Source of the DNA: Hexactinellida sp. DTS-2022
Taxonomy: Eukaryota; Porifera; Hexactinellida
DNA: 64,000 nt
Direction: 5' to 3'
NCBI GenBank assembly: GCA_028753945.1
Contig: JAPNXP010000001.1
Location: forward strand, 1,726,501 to 1,790,500
Part shown: piece after piece, positions 9,185-18,860 of the stretch
Position numbering within the stretch: position 1 is the first letter of the stretch
Layout of the letters: each line of letters starts with the position of its first letter
Translations under genes and position numbers: made by a program
Notes under the pieces: model-generated
Databases searched by the model: none
Told to the model about the DNA's origin: nothing
Seen by the model: the letters and a program-made list of their open reading frames with translations, nothing else

Positions 9185-10684
9185 CTAGAGTCTATCCTTC
9201 AAATAATCGTGTAGGATTGGTATATGCGAGTGAGAGGGGAACACAGAGGTAGCAACAGTAGCAGGCTTAATCTTGTTAGGAAGCTTCTTTGTGGGAGACT
9301 TTGGTCTCAACAGTTCTATGTCCCCCCGAGTGCCGAGCATAAACTTACCCTCTGGCCCCCCGCATAGCTTAAGGTACTTTTCAATGTTGAAGTTAGTAGT
9401 GGAGATGCTCGGCCCGACAGTGACCCAGCCCCTTCGGATAGTATTGTCATTCCCAAACACGTGCAGCCTGCGTGTGCCCAGACAGAAGTGCTCTATTATG
9501 TGGAATATCTCCTCCGGTTTATCAGTGCTGGCGTACTCGGGCTCCTCCGTTATTATTATGTCCAGGTCTACATTGGCGTGGATGAACTGGGAGTCCGTGT
9601 TTCGCCGCACGGTCCCGCGAATCCCCATCAGACAGTGCTCCTTCGTGTGCTCCAGCACTGCGCCCATCATCTCCAGGTGCTGCATGTGTCCCGGGAATTT
9701 GCTGTTCCGCTTCACCCAGCAGATGTCCTCGCATCTCCGGAAGCCCCACTTCCGGAGGCACTCCCGTCCGATGTCGAGCCCCTCCGCGGAGCCGCACCAC
9801 AGGAACACGAACGCGCGCTGAGAGGCTATCGTCTCGATCGGGAGATTTATTATCTCCTCGAAGTCCCAGGGCGCCTGGTTGAACTTTGCGCCGGGGGCCC
9901 TCCTCTGGTACTCCTCCAGCGGCGGGTCAATCAGAATCACGTCGAACTCACTCCCGATCTGGTGCAGGTCGTACACCTTCAGGTCCGCGTGAATGTACAT
10001 CGGGTCGAATGCCACCTCTCCTATCTGGTCGTCCTTCAGCTTGATCAGCTCCCGCAGCTTCGGGTACTCCTCGAACCTCTCCTCCATACCGAAATCGCGT
10101 ATGAAGTTCTGCGGCCTTTGTCCCGTGTCTACAAAGTTCTGAGAATAGTCGTTGTGTGGGTTGAGGCTCTGCGTGCCCTTGAGGAAGGTCTTGCTGTCGG
10201 AGAAGAACTTGGGTTTCAGATCCTCCGCGTGAGCCAGTGCGCTGGCGTGGAGCGGCTTGACGTACTCCTCCGGCTTGCGGGCCTTCTGGGCCAGGTAGCT
10301 GCTGGAGAGGGAGCGGGGGCGGTAGGGCTTGGACCGCGGAGACTTGGAGGAGCGGGACGAGTGGCGGTCTCGCTTCTTGCTCTTGGAGTGGAACCTAGAG
10401 GAGCTCGAGTGGTAGGAGGGTTTGGACGAATAGGGGTAGGGGGAGGAGTCCTTTGCCTCGTCTGACTTCTTGAGTGCGTGTCTGTGGCTGCTCGAGTGGT
10501 GGGCGGCGTGGAACTGGTGAGGGGGGAGAGGGGTGATCGTCGGGTGCGGGTAGCTCTCCTTCATGTTGAGCACCTCGCGCAGGGTGTGCCCGTCCGAGAG
10601 GTTGAAGCACTGGGAGAGGATTTTGCGACGCTTGCGTGATTTCTCTCGTAATCGCTTCAACTGAGTAGATATCGCCTCATCCAT
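9185..10684 (-). CDS. METTL14: METTL14, subunit of the m6A mRNA methyltransferase
   Basis: A 499-residue single-exon frame. Residues 1-40 match the conserved METTL14 N-terminus (RLREKSRKRRKIL, then LREVLNMKE). A Ser/Arg/His-rich linker of about 100 residues follows, richer than in vertebrates. The MT-A70 domain runs from about 190 to 470, with FLWCGSAEGLDIGRECLRKWG, TKEHCLMGIRGTVRR, IHANVDLDIIITEEPE and HIIEHFCLGTRRLHVFG. The partner METTL3 is the catalytic subunit; METTL14 binds RNA and supports it in the nucleus. Two oddities: the signature EPPL reads DPPL (residues 253-256), and the Arg-Gly-Gly tail that binds RNA in vertebrates is absent, the protein ending in a short Lys/Pro-rich tail. 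The start at 10684 restores the family N-terminus. Confidence 0.93.
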   Translation of the reverse strand: MDEAISTQLKRLREKSRKRRKILSQCFNLSDGHTLREVLNMKESYPHPTITPLPPHQFHAAHHSSSHRHALKKSDEAKDSSPYPYSSKPSYHSSSSRFHSKSKKRDRHSSRSSKSPRSKPYRPRSLSSSYLAQKARKPEEYVKPLHASALAHAEDLKPKFFSDSKTFLKGTQSLNPHNDYSQNFVDTGQRPQNFIRDFGMEERFEEYPKLRELIKLKDDQIGEVAFDPMYIHADLKVYDLHQIGSEFDVILIDPPLEEYQRRAPGAKFNQAPWDFEEIINLPIETIASQRAFVFLWCGSAEGLDIGRECLRKWGFRRCEDICWVKRNSKFPGHMQHLEMMGAVLEHTKEHCLMGIRGTVRRNTDSQFIHANVDLDIIITEEPEYASTDKPEEIFHIIEHFCLGTRRLHVFGNDNTIRRGWVTVGPSISTTNFNIEKYLKLCGGPEGKFMLGTRGDIELLRPKSPTKKLPNKIKPATVATSVFPSHSHIPILHDYLKDRL

Positions 10685-11198
10685 TATAATATTATGTCCC
10701 TTTACAATAGTTACTATACAGTGGAATTACTGTCGCTAATGTGAAAGTCGTGTACAATTAACAAAAATTGTTTAGATTTGTGAATGCTCAGTGACTAGTC
10801 TATAGTATTATACAAATCGAGAATATTTGGATTAGGCATGCGGTATTGTTGAGTACCCCGGCATAGACGGGCCCTAAAACGCTGGGGTCCCCATAACGGG
10901 CTTACACCGGATTTACACTTGAGAAGCTACGAGTAGCCTGATTTCGCCTGAAATATTATAACTGAGACCCCTCAAATGTATTATTTATATGAACTATTAG
11001 GTGTGAAATTGTACAGTCTAGGCTGTAGGGCAACATGGTTATGAAGAGGACTACATTTGACCAGTGGCGGCGGAAGCATTTCGATGTAGGTGCGAGAATG
11101 TCTCAATTAGGCCCAAATTTTCTTAAAATACTATGATGTGCCAAAATCATTTGTAAACAAAAAATTGTCCCAAATAATAGCTGACTAATTGACTATTA
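10685..11198. other. Intergenic DNA with a CCGGTGTAA-family end
   Basis: No gene. At about 10858-10917 lies GGGCCCTAAAACGCTGGGG followed by CTTACACCGG, an end of the family also found near 20592-20909 and 27850-34057. CAGTGGCGGCGGAAGC at 11064 is a lone hAT-like end. Confidence 0.45.
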
Positions 11199-11550
11199 GG
11201 CCGTATAAAATAAATAACTTGTTTATCATCCCCGTCCGCCCCAATTTTAACTACCCGTCCGGATCTATTTTATTATTATCTTATGAACCTAATCGTACAA
11301 AATATAAGCAATAACTTGTGTAAAGTACCTACTTATGTATGCATTTTTAATAAGTTCTATATTTTAGAGCATTACTTTAATTATTTGGCATTGTCATGTT
11401 ATTTTATAATTAAATTAAATATTTATATTTATTTTTTGGAATAGGATGATGTTATTTGCATATTAATAGAAATAAAAATAAAATCCCGTCCGCCGTCCCA
11501 ATTTTCTCGAAAAATATGGATGATAAACAAGTAATTTATTTTATGTGGCC
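11199..11550. mobile_element. PIF/Harbinger-like MITE
   Basis: Inverted ends GGCCGTATAAAATAAAT and GGCCACATAAAATAAAT, each followed by an ACTTGTTTATCAT-type block. TTA flanks both sides (11196-11198 and 11551-11553). A 3-bp TTA target and GGC start fit PIF/Harbinger. Subterminal CCGTCCGCC phrases recur in both halves. It is non-coding. Confidence 0.6.
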
Positions 11551-11574
11551 TTAATATAGTAATTGCAGAATTAA

Positions 11575-11765
11575 CAGTACACTTCGCTTAATAGGGTCAG
11601 ATCGGGAATCGAGACTTCACAATTTTGAGTCGATGGAGCGGAATAAAGGTGTTGGCGATTAACCGGAATATCTTAACACCTTTAATATGTTTCTATTTCA
11701 AGCCAAGTGATCCGATTTGGGCGGTTGATACGATTAACCTGTTTGCCATTAAGCGGATTCTACTG
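11575..11765. mobile_element. Pogo/mariner-like MITE (CGCTTAATAGGG family)
   Basis: Left end CAGTACACTTCGCTTAATAG and right end ATTAAGCGGATTCTACTG, the right flanked by TA. It shares the '-CGCTTAA-' inner phrase with the elements at 49105, 49584, 51923 and 61848. Confidence 0.6.
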
Positions 11766-12007
11766 TATCAATTAAATCCAGATAGAATATCTGAATATAG
11801 TAATCACTGATGGTATAAATGCAGTTGATGCCCTTAAAAATAGTTAGCCCCAGATTTTCTGATAACATATAGGTGCGAGCAGTGGTTACGCCGCCTATGC
11901 ATTTGACTGATCTGACAATACAGGAGTTAAAATTAAAATAAGAATCTAATAATCAGGTTACTGTAGTTGAAGTAGTTAACATATGGAAGGGTGTTCACGC
12001 TTTAAAT

Positions 12008-12814
12008 CAGGGGTCGGCAACCTTTTGAACCTACGGGCCAGATTGATTAATTTACCGCATTAGTCGGGCCAAGCGATTTACCATCCTTTAGTCTTACTCC
12101 GAATTGTTCCATTGTAGAATTGTTGATAATGAGAAAATTTGAATTGACATATAACAATAATGTTACCACACTATAATTTATAAAAATATTGTTCACCCTC
12201 CCTCTTCCGAACCTTGCTAGTCCGAACAGCAGATCCAAAATTATAATTCGTAAAATTTGGAATTTTTTTGAACATTACATTGGAATTGTGAAAAAATGTC
12301 TTAGAGAAGTATTTGGGTAGTACATTAGATGTCGAATATAAGCACACCGGTTATAAGAACATATCGGATCTAAGAACACTATTTGGAAAACGGTTGACAT
12401 TTACCCTATATAATTTATGTCAGTTATAAGAACATGCCAGTTATAAGCACATTAAGTGCAGTTCCCGATGATGTGCTTATACCCGGCATCCAACCTACCA
12501 TGTTAACTGTTTAGTTAGGATTTAAAAGCTCTGGACTGTATGGTTTGGATTATCAAGAATTCAGGATCTCATTTATAGAAGCTTATATAATCATATTAGT
12601 TGACTATTCCATACAAATTCACAAATAGGAACAGAATTTTTTAAAATCGGACACCTCTCTTCCGGATAGCTAGGGACTAGGGTGTACTGTATTTGGATTT
12701 ATTTGAATGAACAAATCGGAGGTCATGATGAGCATATTTATAGAGAGCAGCGGGCCGGAACATTTCGCCTCGCGGGCCAGATCTGGCCCGCGGGCCGGGG
12801 GTTGCCGACCCCTG
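12008..12814. mobile_element. hAT-type non-autonomous element with exact 8-bp TSD and a nested MITE
   Basis: Begins CAGGGGTCGGCAACC and ends GGTTGCCGACCCCTG. It is flanked by the exact 8-bp repeat CTTTAAAT (12000-12007 and 12815-12822). Subterminal GGGCCAGAT and ATCTGGCCCG blocks are typical of Charlie-like hAT elements. Inside it, about 12323-12495, sits a different MITE. A truncated right end of the same family lies at about 38330-38395. There is no transposase. Confidence 0.82.
12323..12495. mobile_element. Pogo/mariner-like MITE nested in the hAT element
   Basis: Starts ATTAGATGTCGAATATAAGC with CACCGGTTATAAGAAC, and ends with the inverted phrase GTGCTTATACCCGGCATCC. Left TA at 12321-12322; the right edge is approximate. 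An 82-bp deletion relative is 20275-20356. Confidence 0.55.
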
Positions 12815-13276
12815 CTTTAAATGGTCCGTCGAACTAATTGTCCCCAGACAATCCACAGAGTCGTGGATGGTTGTTTGGACAATTTTTAGAGGAACAGCAG
12901 GAAAGTATATGATTCTAGTTTTCATAAAAAATTTCAGATTGCCTAGAAATGGCCGGTGTTGCCAGACCAATCAACCGGCTTCAGCGCCTCTGTATCCAAT
13001 GCAAGAAAGGACAAACAGTATAAAGATGAAAAGTAACATGAATAGAGGCTATGATACATTAAATTTAAATGTGATATCTGGCCACCACTGTTCGGAATAG
13101 CTTGTATTGAACTTAGATAAATACTTGTCTGACAAATGCAAGCACCTCGATTAAAACAATTGTAAGATTTTCAAATAAAAATAGAAATATTAATGATCCA
13201 AAGGATTTCAGTAAAAATACAGGGAAAATTTGAAGGGATGAATAATTAAAAAACAGATCAACATTCATAAAGTTCA

Positions 13277-13282
13277 TTTATT
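13277..13282 (-). promoter_or_regulatory. Possible poly(A) signal of the ADAMTS gene
   Basis: AATAAA on the minus strand about 126 bp after the ADAMTS stop. In AT-rich DNA this motif is common, so the call is tentative. Confidence 0.3.
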
Positions 13283-13407
13283 AGTAAATATTCAGATCAA
13301 CTGAACCATTAATGAATAAAAAGAGACGCTTTAATAAAGCTGTTGCTTTTGCTGTTAGATAGATACTATAGTATAATGAATAAAATCCCAGTAGACTCTG
13401 TGGCAGA

Positions 13408-16065
13408 TTATATGCTAAGTAGTGCTGTGCAGGGCTGCCAGCAAGAGAGGGAGGACTTGGGTCTCTCACCCGCGACACAATTGGAGTCATGAGTCACCTG
13501 GTAGCCGAGCTCTGTCTTGACTAAGCAGAAGGTGTTTTGGGTTTTGCGTCCCTTGCCACAAGTGGCGGAACAGGGACCCCAGCCCGAGGAGGCCCATATA
13601 TAGGTGGCGCAGGGGGGCAGCTCACTGCAGGGTGTAGTGGTGTTAAGTGGTTTTGTGTACTTGTCGCAGAAGAGGGAGCTGACTGGGGAATTATTAGCGT
13701 CGACACATTGCGGGACACATTCCTTGACAGCAGTTCCGCAAGTGGCGTTGCAGGCGTGGCACAGAGTGTCTGCCACCCAGTGGAGTGCCTCGTCTGAAGC
13801 TAGCCTGGCCTGCTGCACCGGTGGCACCGAGTAGGAGTAGAATAGTGCCACACGTGTCGGGCCACCGAACAACTTAATTTCCAGGATCTCCTTGGTGGGC
13901 CCGTGGGTTGAGAATGTGACGGATCCGTTCGATAAAGTGGCAGAGCGCCATGGGACACCGTATATAACCGCATTCGCGTTGAGAGGGAACAGCAGGTTTT
14001 GTCCGAGCTGAGATATAACCAGGCCTACGTCGGGGCGAGGTGTCAAGTGGATTAGTGTCACTTCTCGCGCCTCCGGGGGGATAGAGAAGAGTCGGTGCAG
14101 GTTGTGGTTAGGCAGGTCCTCCCTGATGGTACCTGACACGAAGTGGCAGCTCGCGCCACCTCCGTTACAAATGCCACACGCGTCGAGTCGCGCCTCTCCG
14201 GCCAGCTCGCCGTAGCAGTCCACCGGGACACAGCTTCCCAGGAGACACATGGCTTGCTCGGGCAGCGAGCCGTGGCACTCGCTGCCTTCCTCCACAGAAG
14301 GGCGGAACTTGACCTCCTCGGAGCCCGGTCTCTGGCAGAAGAGATCGCAGGCGCTATCGACCCGGTAGCGGTCCGACAGGGCTAGCCAGCTGCCGCCGTA
14401 CTTCTGCTGGCACTGCAGATCCCGCCGCGAGGGCTGGGAGGAGGAACACAGTGACGCTCTACAGGTGGAGAACTGACGCCTGTCTCCAAGACACACCTCC
14501 CCACCATTTTCGGGAGCGGGTTCGGAGCATGTCCTCTCTCTGTGTCGGACCCCCAGCCCGCAGGAGTGCGAGCAGTCGGACCAATCGCGCCACTCAGCCC
14601 AGCGGCCGTTAATCTGCGGGTCCCTATTAGTCCCAATCCGGACACAGAGGCCGCTGAGACACTCCCCCTCTACGTCCCTATTTATAGAGCAATCCGTTCC
14701 ATCCTGCATGGGCATGGATAGAGTGAGCCACCTGTTCATCTCCGGGGTGGAGGAGCAAGTGAGCGCGCCACAAGTGGTCCGAGAGGGCACGGCCCGGGCG
14801 GATGGGCCCAGGGCGGAGCGACACTGCTCGTCAGCTGTAAGCTCTAGACTAGAGAGCTGGATCCGATTGGTCGGTTTGTTGAGGATACACGCGTCTCCGC
14901 CTCGAGACAGGTAGTCCGCAATGGAATGTCTGGAGCATTCAGACCACTTGAAGTGGTTTGTAGCTGAGGTGAATCTCTGGGTCATTATGGAGGGTCTGTT
15001 TTGCGTTGCAAAAGCGTCACATTTCCTGTTCTCGTCGTGACGCGACCCGAAGAGATGTCCCATCTCGTGTGCCACTGTGGACCCCGCCAGCATTAGGCCC
15101 CCGTCCCTAACCACGAGACAGGACTGCCTCTCGACACACAAGCCTCCGACAAAGGCGCGTCCGAGAAGCGAGCAGCTGTCCGGGGGCGCGCAGAGGGACC
15201 GACGGGTGAAGAAGAGGGCCAAGTCGTGTGTCGGGCGGTCGTGCGACCCGTTGATACGGTGCTGCCATTCACAGAAATTGGGAAGGGACCGGTTCGGATC
15301 GTCGCTGTCCCAGTCGAAAGTGTCTGCGCCCGGGGAGGTGGTTATCAGACGCGACACCACGAGGGAGAAGTGCTGTCCGAGAGAGGGCTGCGACAGGAGC
15401 CCGGCCACTATATTCATTATGGTCAGTGCGTAGCTCTGCGTAGCCGCCCCGTGATGCGCCACCATCGTGCCATCTAGCACCACGAGGGACTCCAGGTAGT
15501 AGCGACGGGTGCGTAGGGCGTAGGAGCGAACGGAGCGGAGCTGGGAGTGGGCCGCCTGGCCGAGCCGCTCAGTGTCGACATGCAACACCTCAGTGTAGCT
15601 GGCTGCATCTGCCACTTGTGTGTACACGAAATGCTTCTCGCCCTGAGACCCGAGCAGAGGCTCGATGAAGTGGTCCGTCTGGTTAAAGCTGAATAAGCCC
15701 CTCAACTCGCCGAGGCAGGTCGACACAAAGGCGCGTGTGTCACTACAGCCAACACATTCCACGTCTCCCCTGTAGTGGCACATAGTGGCGACACCAGACT
15801 GCCACGTAATGCGGCTGTTATTGTCGAGGTGTTGGGACGCATAATTTATGTGGAATAGGTTCTGGTTTGGAATCAAATTAAGTGTCACATATTTCCCAAA
15901 TACCTCTAGACCAATTCTGATTCTGTAGTTAGTGCCCTCTCCAAGAGAGCGGATGGATCTGTGTGGATGTGACACCAAAAGTGGCGTAGTGTGTCCTAGC
16001 TCACATCTGGTTGGCTGGGGACACAAAATTGAGAAAAATATTAAAATCAAAATCTTAGAATACAT
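13408..16065 (-). CDS. ADAMTS-type secreted metalloprotease
   Basis: An 885-residue single-exon frame. Signal peptide about 1-20; prodomain to the furin-like RTRR (185-188); M12B protease with HEMGHLFGSRHD at 333-344 (all three zinc His and the Glu intact) and a Met-turn at M361. A Cys-rich disintegrin-like part follows. Next is a first thrombospondin type-1 repeat (WAEWRDWSDCSHSCGLG, about 489-505), the ADAMTS Cys-rich module with DACGICNGGGASC (about 628-640), a spacer of about 120 residues, and C-terminal TSP1-like repeats (WASSGWGPCSATCGKG near 824-839). The order is that of ADAMTS enzymes, which cut extracellular-matrix proteins. The C-terminus is short, with one clear and one degenerate TSP1. 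Coding DNA is GC-rich in AT-rich surroundings. Which subfamily it belongs to cannot be told from sequence alone. Confidence 0.9.
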   Translation of the reverse strand: MYSKILILIFFSILCPQPTRCELGHTTPLLVSHPHRSIRSLGEGTNYRIRIGLEVFGKYVTLNLIPNQNLFHINYASQHLDNNSRITWQSGVATMCHYRGDVECVGCSDTRAFVSTCLGELRGLFSFNQTDHFIEPLLGSQGEKHFVYTQVADAASYTEVLHVDTERLGQAAHSQLRSVRSYALRTRRYYLESLVVLDGTMVAHHGAATQSYALTIMNIVAGLLSQPSLGQHFSLVVSRLITTSPGADTFDWDSDDPNRSLPNFCEWQHRINGSHDRPTHDLALFFTRRSLCAPPDSCSLLGRAFVGGLCVERQSCLVVRDGGLMLAGSTVAHEMGHLFGSRHDENRKCDAFATQNRPSIMTQRFTSATNHFKWSECSRHSIADYLSRGGDACILNKPTNRIQLSSLELTADEQCRSALGPSARAVPSRTTCGALTCSSTPEMNRWLTLSMPMQDGTDCSINRDVEGECLSGLCVRIGTNRDPQINGRWAEWRDWSDCSHSCGLGVRHRERTCSEPAPENGGEVCLGDRRQFSTCRASLCSSSQPSRRDLQCQQKYGGSWLALSDRYRVDSACDLFCQRPGSEEVKFRPSVEEGSECHGSLPEQAMCLLGSCVPVDCYGELAGEARLDACGICNGGGASCHFVSGTIREDLPNHNLHRLFSIPPEAREVTLIHLTPRPDVGLVISQLGQNLLFPLNANAVIYGVPWRSATLSNGSVTFSTHGPTKEILEIKLFGGPTRVALFYSYSVPPVQQARLASDEALHWVADTLCHACNATCGTAVKECVPQCVDANNSPVSSLFCDKYTKPLNTTTPCSELPPCATYIWASSGWGPCSATCGKGRKTQNTFCLVKTELGYQVTHDSNCVAGERPKSSLSCWQPCTALLSI

Positions 16066-17607
16066 TTCACACTATTTGGTTGGAATGCTAAATTAGTTTA
16101 TTTTGTGTCTATTTATAATCACAGCTCGTATACCACTTGTAATATGTAATAATGCAATGAAGGAATGTCTCCTTATTAAGTGGCACAGCAATTAACTGAA
16201 AGTCAGAAGCATACGGGTACAAAACAAAGTATTTAGTAAATAATATTTACGTAAATGACTGAAGCAGTTTAATAGTGGCTAGTTGTATTATAATAACCAG
16301 ATTATACGTATAGACTATAGAGAACAACTAATTGTAATGCTCCATTCTGTGGACACGTTAGTACTTAAAAGGGCACTTTTGGTGCTGTAAGGACGCACGA
16401 GCGAGCATACAGCGCATACGTCAGTTACGTATCAATAGTTTGTTGAATATCCAGTACTACTTAATATACTTAACAAACTGTTAATTCAAGTAAAGTAATA
16501 TATGTGCTGCATGAATTCGAACCAATAATTAGTCAATTATTATTGACTCACTATTGTAACTTATAAAAATGTTTTGAAACATCGCATCAATAGGGGTTGC
16601 TAACAGGGTATAATGCAATCTGAGTACAAAGGTGAAAATATGTAAAATTACTTACTTCGTAAATAATGTCTGTCCGTTTTACGCGATTTCTCCGAAAAGT
16701 TAAACTTGAGTAATTTCGGATGCTATAAAGGTATAGTCCAGTGGCATCACCTAACGGTGTATGTACTATGCAGACTCCTGTGCGGATAACGTGTCTCCTG
16801 CGGAACGAGCTAACAGACAGCGGTGAGGTCACATCTCATCCTTCCACAGAGTGCAATGGTCTGGCTGGTGGTGATTAGCCAAGTTGTATCTAAGCAAGCG
16901 TGTACTTAAATTCAATTTAATAAGAAAATATGTGTCGGTGTAGCTTATAAATTTGCAAGCAATAATTAAATCTTTACGATACGAGTCTAATCTCAGGGTG
17001 TCACCTGATTTTAGAGCTATATTTATTAAAATTTTGTTTCAACAAACGCAATTGTTTCCATTATTACCTAGGGGACACGCTGTAGTGATTGCAGAACTTC
17101 TCCGACCTTACATGACCCAATTTGGTCACTATGCTCATCAAGAATTGGCAAAACCAAGTAACTTTAACAATGAGTAAGGCATCTCACCATCGTTTTCGAT
17201 TTTGTGCTACTTTGCCGAGAGGGACTTTATGAAAGGGCCATCTGGGGCTATAATCAAACGATGGTGTAAGTTAAAAATCCGTACTTCGGATGCGGAGTAG
17301 GCTTCATATAAATCCCTTCTGGGCAATTCGGAGCAGGATCCGCTGTGAGAACAGATGCATGCCCAGAGAAGAGGTCTCCGCTGTCTGTCTGAGCTACATT
17401 ATTGGATTTGCTTTGAGGACTGCGACCGATGGTTTGATGGAAGTTGCGGAGTATGAAGGTCTTCTATTTGAGGAGGGTCGATTGACCCCTAACGAGTGGA
17501 TTTGCTTCATACAATCACTTTAAATCTTAATGAATAGTTCAAACTAAACCCAAGCCCTAACGACAATGCAACATTCCAGGGCGTACAGTCTCTCTAAAGA
17601 CTATCAA
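16066..17607. other. Intergenic DNA, no convincing gene
   Basis: Short open frames here (for example about 16953-17177 and 17290-17523 on the plus strand) show no family I recognise. A phrase near 17490-17515 (AACGAGTGGATTTGCTTCAT) recurs imperfectly near 19389-19412 in the same orientation, so the stretch may belong to an old duplicated element around the NACHT relic. Confidence 0.4.
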
Positions 17608-18248
17608 ATTGGTATAAAATGGGCCGAACTAATCAGTGATCAGTAGTTTCGATTTGATGTGAGGAATACAGTGGATATATATTCAAAATATGCTACTTAA
17701 CAATTCCAATGTTTCCAGCGGAAAAGGAATTTACACCTTCCATAAAAGGAAATTGTGCTTCTAACCAGGAATTTGTTAGGTTTAAGGCATAAATATATTA
17801 TCGAAAGATAGGAAGTCGCCAATTCTGAATCTTTGGTAAATAAAGTTCATTTGAGAACATGGGTCAGCGAGATATGATTTTTCTTTGTAGTACAAAATCT
17901 GCAATTTTGAAAAACCTGATTTTTTGGATTTACAGTGTTAGAAAAGTCATAACTCGCTGACCCATGCTCTTACAAAGAAGCTATATTTTCCAAAAGATTC
18001 GTATTTGGCGACTTCTTATCAATCGATAATACATTTTAATAAGTTATCCCTTCAAAACCTAATAAATTCTTTTTTAGAAGCACCATTATATAAGTTATCC
18101 TATAAGTAGGCGCAAAATTGCTATCCCCTTGGAAACTTAAGAAATGTGCCAAGAAACATATTTTGAATAGTATATATCCGATGTAATATTACATCAAATT
18201 GAAACTACTGATCACTGATTAGTTCGGGCCATTTATATCAATTTGTGC
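17608..18248. repeat. Long snap-back inverted repeat
   Basis: Left end GGGCCGAACTAATCAGTGAT and right end ATCACTGATTAGTTCGGGCC are inverted copies, and similarity continues inward: AGGAAGTCGCCAA near 17810 against TTGGCGACTTCTT near 18005, and GGGTCAGCGAG near 17861 against CTCGCTGACCC near 17952. The arms are about 250-300 bp and diverged. It is probably an old foldback MITE; no target duplication was recognised. Confidence 0.6.
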
Positions 18249-18252
18249 AATG

Positions 18253-18860
18253 TGTCGCAACAACGAATAGCATTTCATAGAATTTACTCGAGTAGAGAAG
18301 ATAAAGAAGTCCTATCAGAATTCGTTCAAGAATGGTCCGTTTGGACGAAAGATCTAGCTAAACTGCTAACTAAATGGTTGGGGAGGGACTATACTAATAA
18401 TTAATGGGATAGACGAGTTCACAAAGAAGATCCCATTTGAGAAGTCTCTCCTCTACAAGTTGTTAACAAGACAAACATTACAAAATCTACCATCATAATA
18501 ACAACAAGACCAGGTGCGTGGGCTGACATTAGCTCTCGTCAGGAAATCAACCGATTTGATCAAGTCTTGGGTTATTTACCTGAAAATCGATACTTTTAAT
18601 TCGAAAAGCTGATCATAAAGCTGGAAAAGTTGGAAGTATGCAATAATTTACTATTTCTGTAGGATAAAATGAACCAGCTTTCTCTGTTACCTGTAAACAC
18701 CTCTCTATTCGCGGCCTATTAAAAGATGATATCATGCGATAGCACCTATCTGCAGATTCTGCACTGATCAGACGTATATTATCTAGGATAATAATTAAAA
18801 ACTGGCAAAAGATGGAATTAATTGATTGTCTCAATGCCAAAGGATCGCAATGAAAAGTGT
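18253..18860 (+). pseudogene. Decayed NACHT (NLR/STAND-type) NTPase gene fragment
   Basis: Pieces in different plus-strand frames together resemble a NACHT ATPase of invertebrate NLR-like proteins. There is VLSEFVQEWSVWTKDLAKLL (about 18309-18370), a Walker-B-like ILIINGIDEF (about 18391-18420), a sensor-1-like STIIITTRPGAWADI (about 18486-18530), then FDQVLGYLPENRYF, and further on MNQLSLLPVNTSLFAA (about 18669-18716). The order and the TTRPGAW phrase fit the STAND family, which senses pathogens or damage in other animals. The frame changes near 18390 and again near 18484, and stops follow, so it is broken. The Walker A P-loop and any C-terminal repeats were not found. Whether it is a host NLR relic or was once part of a larger array is unknown. 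Confidence 0.65.

Noticed and set aside
9461-10465. A 334-codon plus-strand frame
   Set aside because: It lies antisense to METTL14 in GC-rich DNA, where long shadow frames are expected.
17290-17523. A 77-codon plus-strand frame as a possible small gene
   Set aside because: No recognisable family, and part of it recurs imperfectly at 19389-19412, which suggests repeat DNA.
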